The notes: generated by a model from the sequence alone, not told the origin. A stretch of DNA of 64,000 bases from Candidatus Gastranaerophilales bacterium (GCA_944325525.1 CALVAK010000010.1:1-64000); one strand, 5' to 3'; positions 42,275 to 52,532 are shown, counted from the stretch's first letter. Program-made: numbers and translations.

Positions 42275-42294
42275 TAATCTAAATCTTTAGATTA
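42275..42294. promoter_or_regulatory. Inverted repeat 2 in the divergent promoter region
   Basis: TAATCTAAA (42275-42283) and TTTAGATTA (42286-42294) are perfect inverted copies around a two-base centre TC. A 9-base-arm dyad of this kind is a plausible operator for a dimeric regulator controlling one or both divergent genes. Confidence 0.55.
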
Positions 42295-42374
42295 ATTTAA
42301 GCTTGCACTAATGCCAAAATAATAATAATATTTTAATTGTAGGGTTATTTAGGAAGTTTATAAAAGAGGTGAAT

Positions 42375-44666
42375 ATGTTTAACTTTTTTGCAAAAGAAAA
42401 AGAACAAAAAAGCAAGAAACAGGAAATAATTGATAAATTCCTGAAAATAAAAGAAATATATTCAAAGAAATCCATCTCTGTAAAAAGGCAAAAAGAGATT
42501 ACGACTCTTATAGAAAAATTCGGATATATTCCATATTCGCAATCAAGAGCTCTTGAAGAACTGACAGAAGAAGAAGTAATTTTTGCACTTGAGAAAAAAT
42601 TTGAGATAAATAATACATATAAAGAAAAATCTTTTATATTTAAAGAAGAAGAAATTAGCCCTGTAGTAAGAAGCGGATATAAAGATGCGGATTGGATAAA
42701 AAAAGAACAGCATGATGTAAAATTGGTAAATCTCGCAGCACTTGGCGACGGTTCAAAAGATAGTGCACCGGCAAAGTTTATTGATTGGCTTAGACAGATT
42801 GTTATCTTGCCATCAGGAAATATTGCAAAAGGAATTTTATCAACAACAATATATCTTATTCCTTTTCATCCCCGTGATTTTGGGAATGCATATTTACTTG
42901 AAAGCACAGAAGAAGTCAGCGAAAAAATAACGGATAATCTTCTTAAAGAAAACGGAATATGTGCAAAAGAACAAATACAATTATTTATTTCTTTTGCCCA
43001 GCTGGCAGGACATCCTGTAATATATGATGTTTTTCCGCAAACCGGAAGATATTCAAAAACCGTTCTTGCTCATCCTGAAATAGCCAGATGGATTGATACC
43101 AAGTTTTTAACAGAAGAAATTTCAAAAGCATTGAATTTTGTTGCTATAAAATTGTCTTCAGAATTTGATGAAGATGATGTTACTATTGTAAGAAATATAT
43201 ATAAAACAACATTAAAAAGCGGTTCTATTGATTTAGCTCCTGAATTTAAGGTCATATATAACAGGTTTACAGAGGAGCTTGAACAAAAGAAAAAAGATTT
43301 GTCAAATTATATGACAAAAAAAGAGCAGCAGGTAAAACTGCAAAAAAGAGTCAGCAGTATTGTAGCTAAAATCCATGGAGTTAAACCGGGGAAAATAAAG
43401 CATGATTGTGATATAACAAAAAGAGGAGAAGCTCTTCAAGCACTTATAGATGAAGGTTTATGGACTCTACCTGACGGAGCATGGTGTTCAAGCGGAATAC
43501 CTGTTTTTGAAAAAATGTCAGAGTGCGGAAGCTATCCTGTTTTTAAACATTACAATAATAAAGGACATGATGTTTCAAAGTTTGCCGACTCGGACTGCCA
43601 GACTCCGTATTATTTTGTTTATCTTGAAAATGGAGAATATAATCTGAAGGTAATTAATTTTTATTTAAACTACCTTTTAGACTTGCAGGCAGATTATGGA
43701 TTTGACGGTATGAGATTTACACATACGGATTTTATTGTTGATGAAATGAGTGAAAAAGACTTAAGACCTATAAGTTATAGAGCTCCCAGATTTTTATTAA
43801 CAAAAGCAAATGAAATTCTAAAGAAAAACACTCCACATTTTGCTTCAATGGCTGAATATCGTCTGTGGAATTCTTTCTTTAAAGAATATCATCAAGAAAT
43901 GCATTTTGATATTTTATGGGGTAATGATACTAAAACAGATTATGAAAAAACTCCGGTTGAAATTATTAACAATAATAGAGAATTGCAAGAATATAATTTA
44001 TCTGTTTATAAGAATTCTCTTTTATCAATTCTAAAAACATATAACAATCAGGATGGTGAATTCAGAACTGTTAATAGATATCTTGGTTTAATGGACAAAG
44101 AAGAAGCTTTGTTTAAGTGGTTCAAATTTAAATTTCTTCCCGGAGGTAAACTTGCCCAGCGTCCTGTTATGTATGTTGACGGTGATGAATCATTTTCTAA
44201 AGACGGAATAGAAGCAACTATTCAGGATGAAGTATCATTAATTCGTTCAAATGATGAAGATTTTTATAATAAATTTGATGCAATAAGAAGGTTTGCAATA
44301 AATAATGAACTTACTATTGAAGGCGAAGCTCAGGTTATTAATCATACAAAACAAGGTTTTATAAGCTGGATGATATCAAAAGAAACATCAAAAGAAAAAT
44401 TAATCATTGCGGCTAATTATCTTCCTCAGAATGAAAAAATATTAAAACAGAATTCTGACGGGATTATGGAGTATACAATGAAAACAAACTCCCCCGTGGA
44501 AGGTAAGAAAATTGAAATTCCGGCAGACTATGTCCTTTATTCGGAATTTGTATATGAAGATGATAAGAAAGACTTTATAGAACATTTTGCCGGAAAAGAT
44601 ATTCATACAATTAATATAGAATTGCTTAATCCTTCAGAGTTTAGAATTTTTAAGATTAAGAGATAA
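42375..44666 (+). CDS. GH13-like (alpha-amylase family) protein with altered nucleophile position
   Basis: The 763-residue protein resembles a GH13 TIM barrel. YLIPFHPRDFG lies near residue 160 and HPVIYDVFPQTGR in the region I position. Region II is DYGFDGMRFTHTDFIVDE (about residues 440-457), region III is ASMAEYRLWN with Glu494, and a C-terminal beta domain ends in FRIFKIKR. In region II the catalytic Asp after the conserved Arg is Thr449 (GMRFTH instead of GxRxD). It may be inactive, or use another residue. There is no signal peptide, so it is probably cytoplasmic and may act on storage glycans. The ATG at 42375 follows AAGAGG. nagZ starts 4 bases later. Confidence 0.75.
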   Translation: MFNFFAKEKEQKSKKQEIIDKFLKIKEIYSKKSISVKRQKEITTLIEKFGYIPYSQSRALEELTEEEVIFALEKKFEINNTYKEKSFIFKEEEISPVVRSGYKDADWIKKEQHDVKLVNLAALGDGSKDSAPAKFIDWLRQIVILPSGNIAKGILSTTIYLIPFHPRDFGNAYLLESTEEVSEKITDNLLKENGICAKEQIQLFISFAQLAGHPVIYDVFPQTGRYSKTVLAHPEIARWIDTKFLTEEISKALNFVAIKLSSEFDEDDVTIVRNIYKTTLKSGSIDLAPEFKVIYNRFTEELEQKKKDLSNYMTKKEQQVKLQKRVSSIVAKIHGVKPGKIKHDCDITKRGEALQALIDEGLWTLPDGAWCSSGIPVFEKMSECGSYPVFKHYNNKGHDVSKFADSDCQTPYYFVYLENGEYNLKVINFYLNYLLDLQADYGFDGMRFTHTDFIVDEMSEKDLRPISYRAPRFLLTKANEILKKNTPHFASMAEYRLWNSFFKEYHQEMHFDILWGNDTKTDYEKTPVEIINNNRELQEYNLSVYKNSLLSILKTYNNQDGEFRTVNRYLGLMDKEEALFKWFKFKFLPGGKLAQRPVMYVDGDESFSKDGIEATIQDEVSLIRSNDEDFYNKFDAIRRFAINNELTIEGEAQVINHTKQGFISWMISKETSKEKLIIAANYLPQNEKILKQNSDGIMEYTMKTNSPVEGKKIEIPADYVLYSEFVYEDDKKDFIEHFAGKDIHTINIELLNPSEFRIFKIKR

Positions 44667-44670
44667 AAAT

Positions 44671-45675
44671 ATGCATAAAGAAGAAATGACTCTGCAGCAA
44701 AAAATAGCACAAATGTTTATTGTCGGTTTTACTGATAATAATTTCAGACAGAATAAAAATTTTATGCTCCTTTTAGAAAACGGACTCGGCGGAGTAATTT
44801 TTTTCTCACATAATATAAAAACAGATATCCAATTCAAAAAATTAATCGAAGAATTGAAAAACACAGCTTTGATTCCGCCTTTTTTGAGTATTGACCAAGA
44901 AGGCGGACGAGTTGAGCGAACTGAAAAAATTCATAATGGTAGAAAATACTTAAGTGCTAAAAATGCTTTTGAGATGGGATTAACTTTTCTACAAAATCAA
45001 ACAAAAGAAATAGCACTGGAATTGAAACAATACGGATTAAATATGAACTTTTCTCCTGTTCTTGATGTAAATACTAATCCTGATAATCCTGTTATTGGCG
45101 ATAGAGCTTTTTCATCACTTACAGAAGATGTTGTAAATGCTGCAAAGGTTGTTCTTAAAGAATATGAAAAATACGGTATAATCACAGTAGGCAAACATTT
45201 CCCCGGGCATGGTGCGGCTGATAAAGATTCTCATAAAACACTGCCTGTTATAGATTTATCTTTAGACGAATTAAAAAACAAACATATAAAACCGTTTGAA
45301 GAAGCGATAAAACTTGGAATTCCGGCAATTATGGGGGCACACGTTATTTATCCAGCAATAGAAAATATACCTGCTTCTGTATCTGAAAAAATTATTAATG
45401 ATATACTGATTAACGACCTTAAGTTTGATGGAATTATAATGACGGATGATATGGAAATGAATGCGATAAAAGGATTTTCAAAACAGGAAGCTTGCATTCG
45501 TGCAATTAAGGCTGGAGTTAACATGTTTATCTTCAGAGATGCAACAAAAGATGTTCTGAATCTCGTTAATGCTATAGAAAAAGCGGTATATGACGGACTT
45601 ATTAATGAAGAAATGATAAATACTTCTATTGATAAAATATTTAAATTAAAATATCGATATGGAATTATACAGTAG
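44671..45675 (+). CDS. nagZ: Beta-N-acetylhexosaminidase (GH3, NagZ-like)
   Basis: The 334-residue enzyme matches NagZ. Markers are PPFLSIDQEGGRVER (about residues 70-84), the NFSPVLDVNTNPDNPVIGDR segment, the His-Asp motif KHFPGHGAADKDSH (about 172-185) and MTDDMEMNA with the nucleophile Asp (about 251-259). It removes GlcNAc from anhydromuropeptides during peptidoglycan recycling in the cytoplasm. It is probably co-transcribed with the GH13-like gene. Confidence 0.93.
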   Translation: MHKEEMTLQQKIAQMFIVGFTDNNFRQNKNFMLLLENGLGGVIFFSHNIKTDIQFKKLIEELKNTALIPPFLSIDQEGGRVERTEKIHNGRKYLSAKNAFEMGLTFLQNQTKEIALELKQYGLNMNFSPVLDVNTNPDNPVIGDRAFSSLTEDVVNAAKVVLKEYEKYGIITVGKHFPGHGAADKDSHKTLPVIDLSLDELKNKHIKPFEEAIKLGIPAIMGAHVIYPAIENIPASVSEKIINDILINDLKFDGIIMTDDMEMNAIKGFSKQEACIRAIKAGVNMFIFRDATKDVLNLVNAIEKAVYDGLINEEMINTSIDKIFKLKYRYGIIQ

Positions 45676-45727
45676 AATATAATAAAATTATAAATTAAGA
45701 ATATATAATTAAGAAAAAGGAGGAACA

Positions 45728-46108
45728 ATGAGGAAAATAATAATATTATCAGTATTATTAATGTTTTTTAATTGTGCATTTGCTGATGAATTGGTTTTAT
45801 CTGATATTATTGAACAGGCAAGAACTACACAACTTCATCAGACAGCAGAAAAACAAGTTCAGACTTCTGCACCGAAGACTGATACTACTGTTAATGAGGC
45901 AGGAAAAACTAAAACAACAGTTAAATATAAAAATCCTGAATTTGGTAATGCACTAAAAAGCGACTTACAACCAATAAAAAATGAACAACAGCAGACAACC
46001 CAGCTTAAAGAAACAACTAAAGAAGCTGAAAATGTTACAAAAACAGGAACAAAACCTGTACAAAAGGCTCCCGGTGTAAATCAGCCACCTCAAGCAATGC
46101 TTCCCTAG
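45728..46108 (+). CDS. Small exported protein, Thr/Gln/Lys-rich
   Basis: The 126-residue product has a clear signal peptide (cleavage near residue 19 after Ala-Phe-Ala) and a mature part that is hydrophilic and low-complexity, with repeated Thr, Gln, Lys and Ala. It ends in a Pro/Gln stretch. An exact AAAGGAGG lies 6 bases before the ATG, so it is well translated. The last 4 bases overlap the sucD stop on the other strand. No family is recognisable. Confidence 0.72.
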   Translation: MRKIIILSVLLMFFNCAFADELVLSDIIEQARTTQLHQTAEKQVQTSAPKTDTTVNEAGKTKTTVKYKNPEFGNALKSDLQPIKNEQQQTTQLKETTKEAENVTKTGTKPVQKAPGVNQPPQAMLP

Positions 46109-46980
46109 TTATTTTCTAAAATTTGTTTTATAGTAATTCCGATATTTGCTGGATTTGAGCAAACTTTGACACCGGCTGAAGTAAGTGCCTGCATTTTGCT
46201 TGAAGCAGTTCCTTTGCTTCCAGAAATAATGGCACCGGCATGTCCCATTCTCTTACCGGCAGGAGCACTTAATCCTGCAATAAAACTTACAACCGGTTTT
46301 GTTACATATTGTTTAATATATTCAGCGGCCTCTTCTTCTGCATTTCCGCCGATTTCTCCGATAAGACATATCACTTCAGTTTCATTATCGTTTTGAAAAG
46401 CTTCCAGAACATCAATAAAGCCTGTACCTATTACAGGATCTCCGCCGATTCCTATGCAGGTTGACTGTCCTATTCCTAATTGGGTTAATTGATATACGGC
46501 TTCATAAGTTAATGTTCCGCTTCTTGATACTACACCTACATTGCCTTTTTTATGAATTGAAGAAGGCATTATGCCTATTTTAGATTCTTCCGGGCTGATT
46601 AATCCAGGACAATTAGGTCCTATTAATCTTGCACCGTTTAATGTAACTGCTTTTTTTGCATTTAATGTATCATAAACAGGAATACCTTCTGTTATACATA
46701 CAATAAGTTTAATTCCGGCTTCAGCAGCTTCAATTATAGCATTTGCTGCAAATCTTGCCGGAACAAAAATCATGCTTGCATCTGGCATGAGTTCTTTTAC
46801 AGCTTCTTTTACTGTGTTAAAAACAGGAACATTGAGTATTTCGCTGCCGCCTTTGTTCGGCGTAACTCCGCCTATTAATTTTGTACCGTATTCTTGGCAG
46901 CTTTTAGCATGAAAGGAGCCTTCTTTTCCTGTAATTCCCTGTATAATTAATTTTGTACTCTTATTTATAAATATAGACAT
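46105..46980 (-). CDS. sucD: Succinyl-CoA synthetase, alpha subunit
   Basis: The 291-residue protein has the CoA-binding Rossmann start ([13 protein letters not shown]), [19 protein letters not shown] (about residues 122-140), [12 protein letters not shown] and the phospho-His loop [17 protein letters not shown] (about 246-262). With SucC it interconverts succinyl-CoA and succinate with ATP or GTP. Its ATG overlaps the sucC stop by one base. In a fermenter it may work in the reductive direction, or supply succinyl-CoA. Confidence 0.95.
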   Translation of the reverse strand: MSIFINKSTKLIIQGITGKEGSFHAKSCQEYGTKLIGGVTPNKGGSEILNVPVFNTVKEAVKELMPDASMIFVPARFAANAIIEAAEAGIKLIVCITEGIPVYDTLNAKKAVTLNGARLIGPNCPGLISPEESKIGIMPSSIHKKGNVGVVSRSGTLTYEAVYQLTQLGIGQSTCIGIGGDPVIGTGFIDVLEAFQNDNETEVICLIGEIGGNAEEEAAEYIKQYVTKPVVSFIAGLSAPAGKRMGHAGAIISGSKGTASSKMQALTSAGVKVCSNPANIGITIKQILENN

Positions 46981-48110
46981 TATAATTTTTTTATTACCTC
47001 TGATGCTTCATTTAAATCTTTAACTATGGTGAATCTAAGACCTGAATTGTTTAATATTTCAATACCTTGTTCTTTATTTGTACCTTCCATTCTTATAATA
47101 ACAGGACATTTAATCTTTAATGTCTGAATGGCATTTTTTATCCCTTCTGCCAGAAAATCACATCTTAAAATTCCGCCGAAAATATTTATGAAAACAGCTT
47201 CTAAATCTTTATCCGAGATTAATAGTTTAAAAGCCTTTTCTATTTTATCACTGCCTGCACCTCCTCCTACATCTAGAAAATTTGCTGCAGATTTTCCTGA
47301 TAATTTTATTACATCCATTGTTGCCATGGCAAGACCTGCTCCATTTACCATGCAGCCTATTGTTCCGTTCAGTTTTATATAATTTAATCCATATTTCTGT
47401 GCTTCAAGTTCATACGGGTTTTCTTCCTTTTCATCTTTTAATGATAAAATATCTTCGTGTCTGAAAAGGGCATTATCATCAAAATTAATTTTTGCATCGA
47501 CTGCCGTTACATCACCGTTTTTTGTTATAACGAGTGGGTTTATTTCAGCAAGTAATATATCTTTTTCAACTAATAATTTATATATTTTCTTTGCCGTTTC
47601 ACATATTTTATTTGTAATTTCAGTATTGAATCCTAAATTTCTCATTACAGGTTCGGGGTTGAAGTCATCTTTAATTAAAAGTGTATAAATTTTTTCCGGA
47701 TTATTTCTTGCCGTTTCTTCAATATCCATACCGCCTTGAGGCGAAACAATTAAAGCAATACATTCACTTGTCCTGTCAAAAGTTAAACTCAGGTATATTT
47801 CTTTATCTATTTCAACTGCTTTTTCTATTAAAATTTTATTTACTTTTTTTGTTCCCGCCTGAGATGAAGTTAATTCAGAGCCGAGGATTGTTTGTGCATA
47901 TTCAACAGCACTTTTATAGTCTTTAGCAATTTTTACCCCGCCTGCTTTTCCTCTTGCTCCCGAATGAATTTGAGCTTTTATAACACAGGGCGGCGAAATA
48001 TTATTAATACACTCTTCTATATCTTCTTTTCTTTCACATAGTACAGATGAAGGTACGTTAATACCGTATTGTTTGAATAAATCTTTTGCCTGATATTCAT
48101 GAATTTTCAT
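46980..48110 (-). CDS. sucC: Succinyl-CoA synthetase, beta subunit
   Basis: The 376-residue ATP-grasp protein opens with [17 protein letters not shown] and has [18 protein letters not shown] (about residues 42-59), [18 protein letters not shown] and [14 protein letters not shown] near residue 250. It forms the nucleotide-binding half of the enzyme. It begins 6 bases after the O-antigen ligase-like gene on the same strand, so it may be read from the LPS operon promoter. Confidence 0.95.
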   Translation of the reverse strand: MKIHEYQAKDLFKQYGINVPSSVLCERKEDIEECINNISPPCVIKAQIHSGARGKAGGVKIAKDYKSAVEYAQTILGSELTSSQAGTKKVNKILIEKAVEIDKEIYLSLTFDRTSECIALIVSPQGGMDIEETARNNPEKIYTLLIKDDFNPEPVMRNLGFNTEITNKICETAKKIYKLLVEKDILLAEINPLVITKNGDVTAVDAKINFDDNALFRHEDILSLKDEKEENPYELEAQKYGLNYIKLNGTIGCMVNGAGLAMATMDVIKLSGKSAANFLDVGGGAGSDKIEKAFKLLISDKDLEAVFINIFGGILRCDFLAEGIKNAIQTLKIKCPVIIRMEGTNKEQGIEILNNSGLRFTIVKDLNEASEVIKKL

Positions 48111-48116
48111 TTTGCT

Positions 48117-49532
48117 TTACCGGTTTTCTCTTATTAATATAGTTAATATAGCTGCCATAGTCCAGAATATAAACTGAATTTGCGGTCTAAAATATATTGT
48201 ATCAAATATTCCGTGAATCATTACAGAAATTATTGAAATAAGTGGAATAAATAATAATATTTTGTATGTGAACTTATTTTGATTTATTTGTTTGGCAGGA
48301 TTTTTGTCTTCTTTTTTTACCGGAGAATATATTGAACAATTTAAAAATATTTTTATTGAATTAAATATAATAGTGAATAAAAATAATAAATATGCCAGAG
48401 CAGCAAAAACACCGCTTTCTACAGCCATTTCAAGAATTGTAGAGTAGCAGCTTAATGCATCAAAACCTGAGAGCATATATAGACCGTATATTTCCCTGAA
48501 TACTTTGTTGCCGACACCGATACCGAAAAGCCAGTTGTCATTAAGCATTTGTATTGCGGAGTTATATACATTAATTCTGAACGACGTTGATGAATCGTCT
48601 CTTAATATAAAAATTGACATTAATCTTTGTAAAATGCCATGATTAAATATCAGGAAGATAATTATTCCTGCTAACCCTGCAAAGAATGTTGTTTTCCAGA
48701 TAAACTTTAATTTTGGTAAATTTAAATCGTGAAAAACAATAAGAAAAGATGCAATAATAAAACCTGCAATAGCAGTAAATAATGCCAGATATGCACCTCT
48801 GCATCCTGTTAGAAATATTGTGAAAATGCAAACTAAACAACAACAAAAACTTATAATTGTTTGAAGTGTTTTTTTGTTTTTTAAATTTATAAGCAACATA
48901 GCAACTATGGCAGGAAATCCTGCTATAAGGTAGCCGCCGAATAAATTCGGGTTATATGGTTTTAACGTTCCGTATACTCTTGCTATAATATCTTCCGGGT
49001 TTAGATAACTTGTATCCTGCCAGGTTGAAATATTTTCTATACCGACAGAATGCTGCATTAGTCCTATAATACTTTCTATGCTGACAAGCGAGGCTATAAT
49101 AAATAAAAGCTTAATGATGTATTTTTTTTGATTTTTTAAAAATTGGCATAGTGCAAAATAAAATGCAAAATAAATTAATGTTTTTGAAAATCCGTACATA
49201 CTTTGTAATGGCATAGAAGATGTGAAGTTACTTATTAAACAGATTAAAAGATAAATAAGTAAGAAAAAATTACAAAATTCCAGTTCTATTTTTTCATTTT
49301 TTGTTATAAGAACTTTTATGAAAATAAAGAACGGAACAAGAATTGAAACAAGACCTGTTATTTCATTTGGAGCAAAAATAGACAGAACATAAACAGCAAT
49401 AATTGAATAAAAAATAAAAAAATCTATATTTGTTAATAAGAAACTGTTTTTGCGTAGTTTATCAGTTTTTGCCTGAATAAGCTTTAGTATGTGATTTACA
49501 GTATTAAATATTTGTGTTTCTAATATTTTCAT
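48117..49532 (-). CDS. O-antigen ligase-like (WaaL/Wzy superfamily) membrane protein
   Basis: The 471-residue protein has about ten to twelve hydrophobic helices and a large periplasmic loop. Near residue 325 it shows NDNWLFGIGVGNKVFREIYG with a following FDALSCYSTILEMAVESG; this G-x-G-x-G and His/Arg-rich loop region is typical of the O-antigen ligase family. It joins glycans to lipid A-core or polymerises polysaccharide. It follows the DUF4330-like gene with a 4-base ATGA overlap, and the heptose kinase gene lies just upstream, which fits an LPS role. Confidence 0.82.
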   Translation of the reverse strand: MKILETQIFNTVNHILKLIQAKTDKLRKNSFLLTNIDFFIFYSIIAVYVLSIFAPNEITGLVSILVPFFIFIKVLITKNEKIELEFCNFFLLIYLLICLISNFTSSMPLQSMYGFSKTLIYFAFYFALCQFLKNQKKYIIKLLFIIASLVSIESIIGLMQHSVGIENISTWQDTSYLNPEDIIARVYGTLKPYNPNLFGGYLIAGFPAIVAMLLINLKNKKTLQTIISFCCCLVCIFTIFLTGCRGAYLALFTAIAGFIIASFLIVFHDLNLPKLKFIWKTTFFAGLAGIIIFLIFNHGILQRLMSIFILRDDSSTSFRINVYNSAIQMLNDNWLFGIGVGNKVFREIYGLYMLSGFDALSCYSTILEMAVESGVFAALAYLLFLFTIIFNSIKIFLNCSIYSPVKKEDKNPAKQINQNKFTYKILLFIPLISIISVMIHGIFDTIYFRPQIQFIFWTMAAILTILIRENR

Positions 49533-50041
49533 TGTTTAACTTCTTTAATTTCCTGAACATTGGAAATTGTTCCTGTATATTTATATTTTTGGCCTTCAAT
49601 AACAACAGGTATACCCATTTTAATTTTATTACCTCCGGCCACATAGCCGTCAGAAGTCTTTTTTGCTTTGTCTTCAAGTTTTACTATAAAATCGTACATG
49701 TTAGGCATTGATATATCTTCAACTATTACATATCCTTTTTCATTGTTCGCCGACAATACCGTCATTCTAGGACGAACATCCATTGCTACTATTTTTAATT
49801 TTGTATAAGGAACATTTCTTATTGTTATAAATGCTTCTTCTCCTGCTTTAAAAGGGGAGATGTTGTCGGAGATTGTTACTCCTCTAAAAAATACATCAAA
49901 TTGTACTATAGCTTCTTTTTCTACCGGAAGATTTGAAAAATTTTTGTTTTTAGCTATAAAAACTGATGCAGTAATAATAAGAAGTATTGTTACAACAATT
50001 ATAATATAATCTGTAGCTTTAAGTTTTTTGAAAATATTCAT
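49529..50041 (-). CDS. Small membrane protein, possible DUF4330 family
   Basis: The 170-residue product has a short cytoplasmic start (NIFKKLKATDYIIIVV), one membrane helix (about residues 10-30) and a beta-rich outer domain with two similar halves. It resembles DUF4330 proteins seen mainly in Cyanobacteria and Firmicutes; this is from pattern memory only. I start at the ATG 50041, which has an excellent AAAGGAGG, and reject an upstream ATG at 50098 that lies in the preceding kinase gene. It sits between the heptose kinase and O-antigen ligase genes. Confidence 0.7.
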   Translation of the reverse strand: MNIFKKLKATDYIIIVVTILLIITASVFIAKNKNFSNLPVEKEAIVQFDVFFRGVTISDNISPFKAGEEAFITIRNVPYTKLKIVAMDVRPRMTVLSANNEKGYVIVEDISMPNMYDFIVKLEDKAKKTSDGYVAGGNKIKMGIPVVIEGQKYKYTGTISNVQEIKEVKQ

Positions 50042-50057
50042 ATAATAAAAGCCTCCT

Positions 50058-51092
50058 TTATTTTTGAGTTTTGAAATTATTAAAATCCATTTTTTCAATA
50101 GTGGTTTTTAATACAGGAATACTTGTTGTAGCACAGCCAAAATACCTTATGACAATACTTGCAGCCAGATTACCTAATATTGCGGCATTTTTTTTGCTCA
50201 AGCCGGCAGCCATAGCCAGAGTATATGTTGCAACAACTGTATCTCCCGCACCGGTTACATCAAATACATCAGTTTTATTAAAGACAGGGATTTTAACAAA
50301 GTTCCCGTTTTTTTCAAACAAAGCCATACCGTCACCGCCAAGTGTAATCAATACGGATTCTGCATTTGTTTTCGAAAGCATTTCTTTTCCGGCTTTTTTT
50401 AGCGACTCTTCATCTTTAATAAAGAAACCTACAAATTTTTCGCTGTCCGGTTGATTTGGGGTCATAGAAGTTACTTCCTGAAACCGGTTTAAATCTTTTT
50501 GCGAATCAACAACAATAATTTTATTGTACTTTTTAGCGAGTTCAATTGCTTTTTTTATTATATTATCAGTGAGCAGACCTATATTATAATCGGATAAAAT
50601 TATTGCATCGTGTTTCGGAATTGCATTTGTCATTTGTATAATTATTTTGTTTTCAGTTTCTTCACTGAGTGGAGAAATTGTTTCACGGTCAATACGCACA
50701 ATTTGCTGTGTTACAGATTGAGAACAAGATCCTGAAATTCTTGTTTTAACTGTTGTTGCTCTTGATTCATCTTCTACCATATATTCGGTATTAATTTTTG
50801 CTTCCTTAAAAGCATTAAGCAAAATAGGTGCATAATAGTCCTTTCCGTATGTGCCGATAACACTTACCTTTCCGTTATTTAAGGCAGAAATATTGTGTGC
50901 GGCATTTGATGCGGCTCCGAGTATAATTTTAGTATTATAATGTCGTAAGATTAGTACAGGAGCTTCTCTGCTCATTCTGTCTGTTGTTCCGTATACCATT
51001 TCGTCAATAGCCATATCGCCTATAACCAGTACGGAAGGATTTAATAATTTTTCCGTTTGGTTTAAAAGTTCTTCTTTATCGGCGGTAAACAT
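50058..51092 (-). CDS. D-glycero-beta-D-manno-heptose-7-phosphate kinase (HldE domain 1 / RfaE1-like)
   Basis: This 344-residue PfkB-family kinase has the heptose kinase start VLVIGDMAIDEMVYGTTDRM (residues 21-40) and EAPVLIL. A GAASNAAHNISAL stretch and the catalytic DVTGAGDTVVATYTLA region (about 275-290) complete it. It phosphorylates heptose 7-phosphate in ADP-heptose synthesis. The adenylyltransferase half of HldE is missing, so this is the kinase-only form. GGAG precedes the ATG. It opens the operon that continues with the DUF4330-like and O-antigen ligase genes. Confidence 0.9.
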   Translation of the reverse strand: MFTADKEELLNQTEKLLNPSVLVIGDMAIDEMVYGTTDRMSREAPVLILRHYNTKIILGAASNAAHNISALNNGKVSVIGTYGKDYYAPILLNAFKEAKINTEYMVEDESRATTVKTRISGSCSQSVTQQIVRIDRETISPLSEETENKIIIQMTNAIPKHDAIILSDYNIGLLTDNIIKKAIELAKKYNKIIVVDSQKDLNRFQEVTSMTPNQPDSEKFVGFFIKDEESLKKAGKEMLSKTNAESVLITLGGDGMALFEKNGNFVKIPVFNKTDVFDVTGAGDTVVATYTLAMAAGLSKKNAAILGNLAASIVIRYFGCATTSIPVLKTTIEKMDFNNFKTQK

Positions 51093-51171
51093 CTGTTTTC
51101 TCCAAAATTACTAATTTGCTTATAATTATATACTGCAATATAATAGTAGCATAAAATTATTGTTTTGATTT

Positions 51172-51804
51172 ATGAACATTATTAAAGATAAAGATTTAAA
51201 AATTTCATTTGTAGGTATATCACTCGGGGGTTTATCAACAACCGAGTCTGCAGCTGCCGTTTTAGACAGGAATTTGCATGTAATTATGCTTGATAAATTG
51301 TTCTCAATGAATGATGTAAAGTATTTTCTTGATAATTTTCCCGGAAGACAAAATGCTGTTATACTGGTTTCTGTTCCTGAAAATGAGGTTATGATAAGCA
51401 GTAAGTGGAAATATAATTCAAGGACATACCAACCTGTAAACCTTGACAATAAAATAATGAACCATGATGGCTGGACAAACAGATTTTCAGCCCGAGGCAG
51501 TGAATATTTTAAAGAGCTAAATGAGAAAGGTGTTGATATATACAGGTTCGATATAGAAAATGTGAAAAAGGTTATGGGCAACTGTTATGCATACAGAGAA
51601 AGAACGCCTACGGACTGTAAAGCATTGCAGGATACTTTAAGAATAAAATATAATATGCGTGATTTGCCGGTAAATATGCTGCCCGTTGCTCAACTTGAAG
51701 CTATTCTCGGGGCTTTTCTTGCTCACGGTATTATAACAGATAATAAAGAGTTTGATTATAAACAAATAGGTGAATTTGAAAATTTGCCGGTTGTGGGTAT
51801 TTAA
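51172..51804 (+). CDS. Hypothetical protein, possible RNase H-like fold
   Basis: The 210-residue product starts with a beta strand and turn (ISFVGISLGGLSTTESAAAVLDR, about residues 10-32), a helix, then NAVILVSVPENE and a long helical part with MLPVAQLEAILGAFLAHG near residue 165. The strand-turn-strand start and the later Glu-rich loops resemble DUF429-type proteins of the actin/RNase H fold, but I cannot confirm it. A TATAAT lies at 51139-51144. No ribosome binding site is seen. It is divergent from the heptose kinase gene. Confidence 0.65.
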   Translation: MNIIKDKDLKISFVGISLGGLSTTESAAAVLDRNLHVIMLDKLFSMNDVKYFLDNFPGRQNAVILVSVPENEVMISSKWKYNSRTYQPVNLDNKIMNHDGWTNRFSARGSEYFKELNEKGVDIYRFDIENVKKVMGNCYAYRERTPTDCKALQDTLRIKYNMRDLPVNMLPVAQLEAILGAFLAHGIITDNKEFDYKQIGEFENLPVVGI

Positions 51805-51823
51805 TTCAGGATGAATAGTTTTT

Positions 51824-52516
51824 ATGATTGATTATACACAGATAATGTCAATGGTTTTATACTTTTTTATTACGATTATTATTGTGTTTTTGCTTGTTCA
51901 TTCTTCTTTGCAAATGCAAAATATTCAAATTTTTTTCACTCCGGAAAGAATAAAAACGGACAGAAAAAAGACCGGAAGGAATATAATTATAATTGTATTT
52001 TGTTTGATTGCCTTTTTTCTCATTTATAATCAGACATTAGATAATATGAGTTCTGCTCAGAAAAGTAAAGAATCGCAATATAAAGAATTGTTGGGAAGAA
52101 TGTACGATTCATTATTACTAATAATAAGCATAAATGAAGAAAATTCTTATGATAGTGCAGAAAAACTTGCAAATACGCTAATGTTAAGATATCCCGTTAA
52201 AAAAAGCTATTATTTAAATTTAAATAAATATAAAACATATAAATTTACAAAGAGTGAGATAAAAAAATACAGACTTGAAGATTTTGTAAATAAACCTACA
52301 ATCGTAAGATATGACGGAATACTAGTATCAATAATCAAATATGAAAATGAATGCAATTATGTTAATACAAGATATCTCGGAAATTCAGATTGTATTATTG
52401 AAGTTGATATAAATAGTTTCAAAGAACCTAACGAAATAGGAAAAGATAGAACTATTTTTGCTGTAGACGGCAGACATAATACAATTAAAGCTGATAAAAA
52501 TTTTTTTGGATATTAA
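51824..52516 (+). CDS. Hypothetical membrane protein
   Basis: The 230-residue product has two membrane segments (about residues 8-27 and 49-66) separated by a basic loop, then a soluble domain with many Tyr, Lys and Asn residues and two Cys (about 176 and 188). It lies 19 bases after the preceding hypothetical gene and may be co-transcribed. No family is recognised. Confidence 0.65.
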   Translation: MIDYTQIMSMVLYFFITIIIVFLLVHSSLQMQNIQIFFTPERIKTDRKKTGRNIIIIVFCLIAFFLIYNQTLDNMSSAQKSKESQYKELLGRMYDSLLLIISINEENSYDSAEKLANTLMLRYPVKKSYYLNLNKYKTYKFTKSEIKKYRLEDFVNKPTIVRYDGILVSIIKYENECNYVNTRYLGNSDCIIEVDINSFKEPNEIGKDRTIFAVDGRHNTIKADKNFFGY

Positions 52517-52532
52517 TTTTGCAGGCTTAAAT

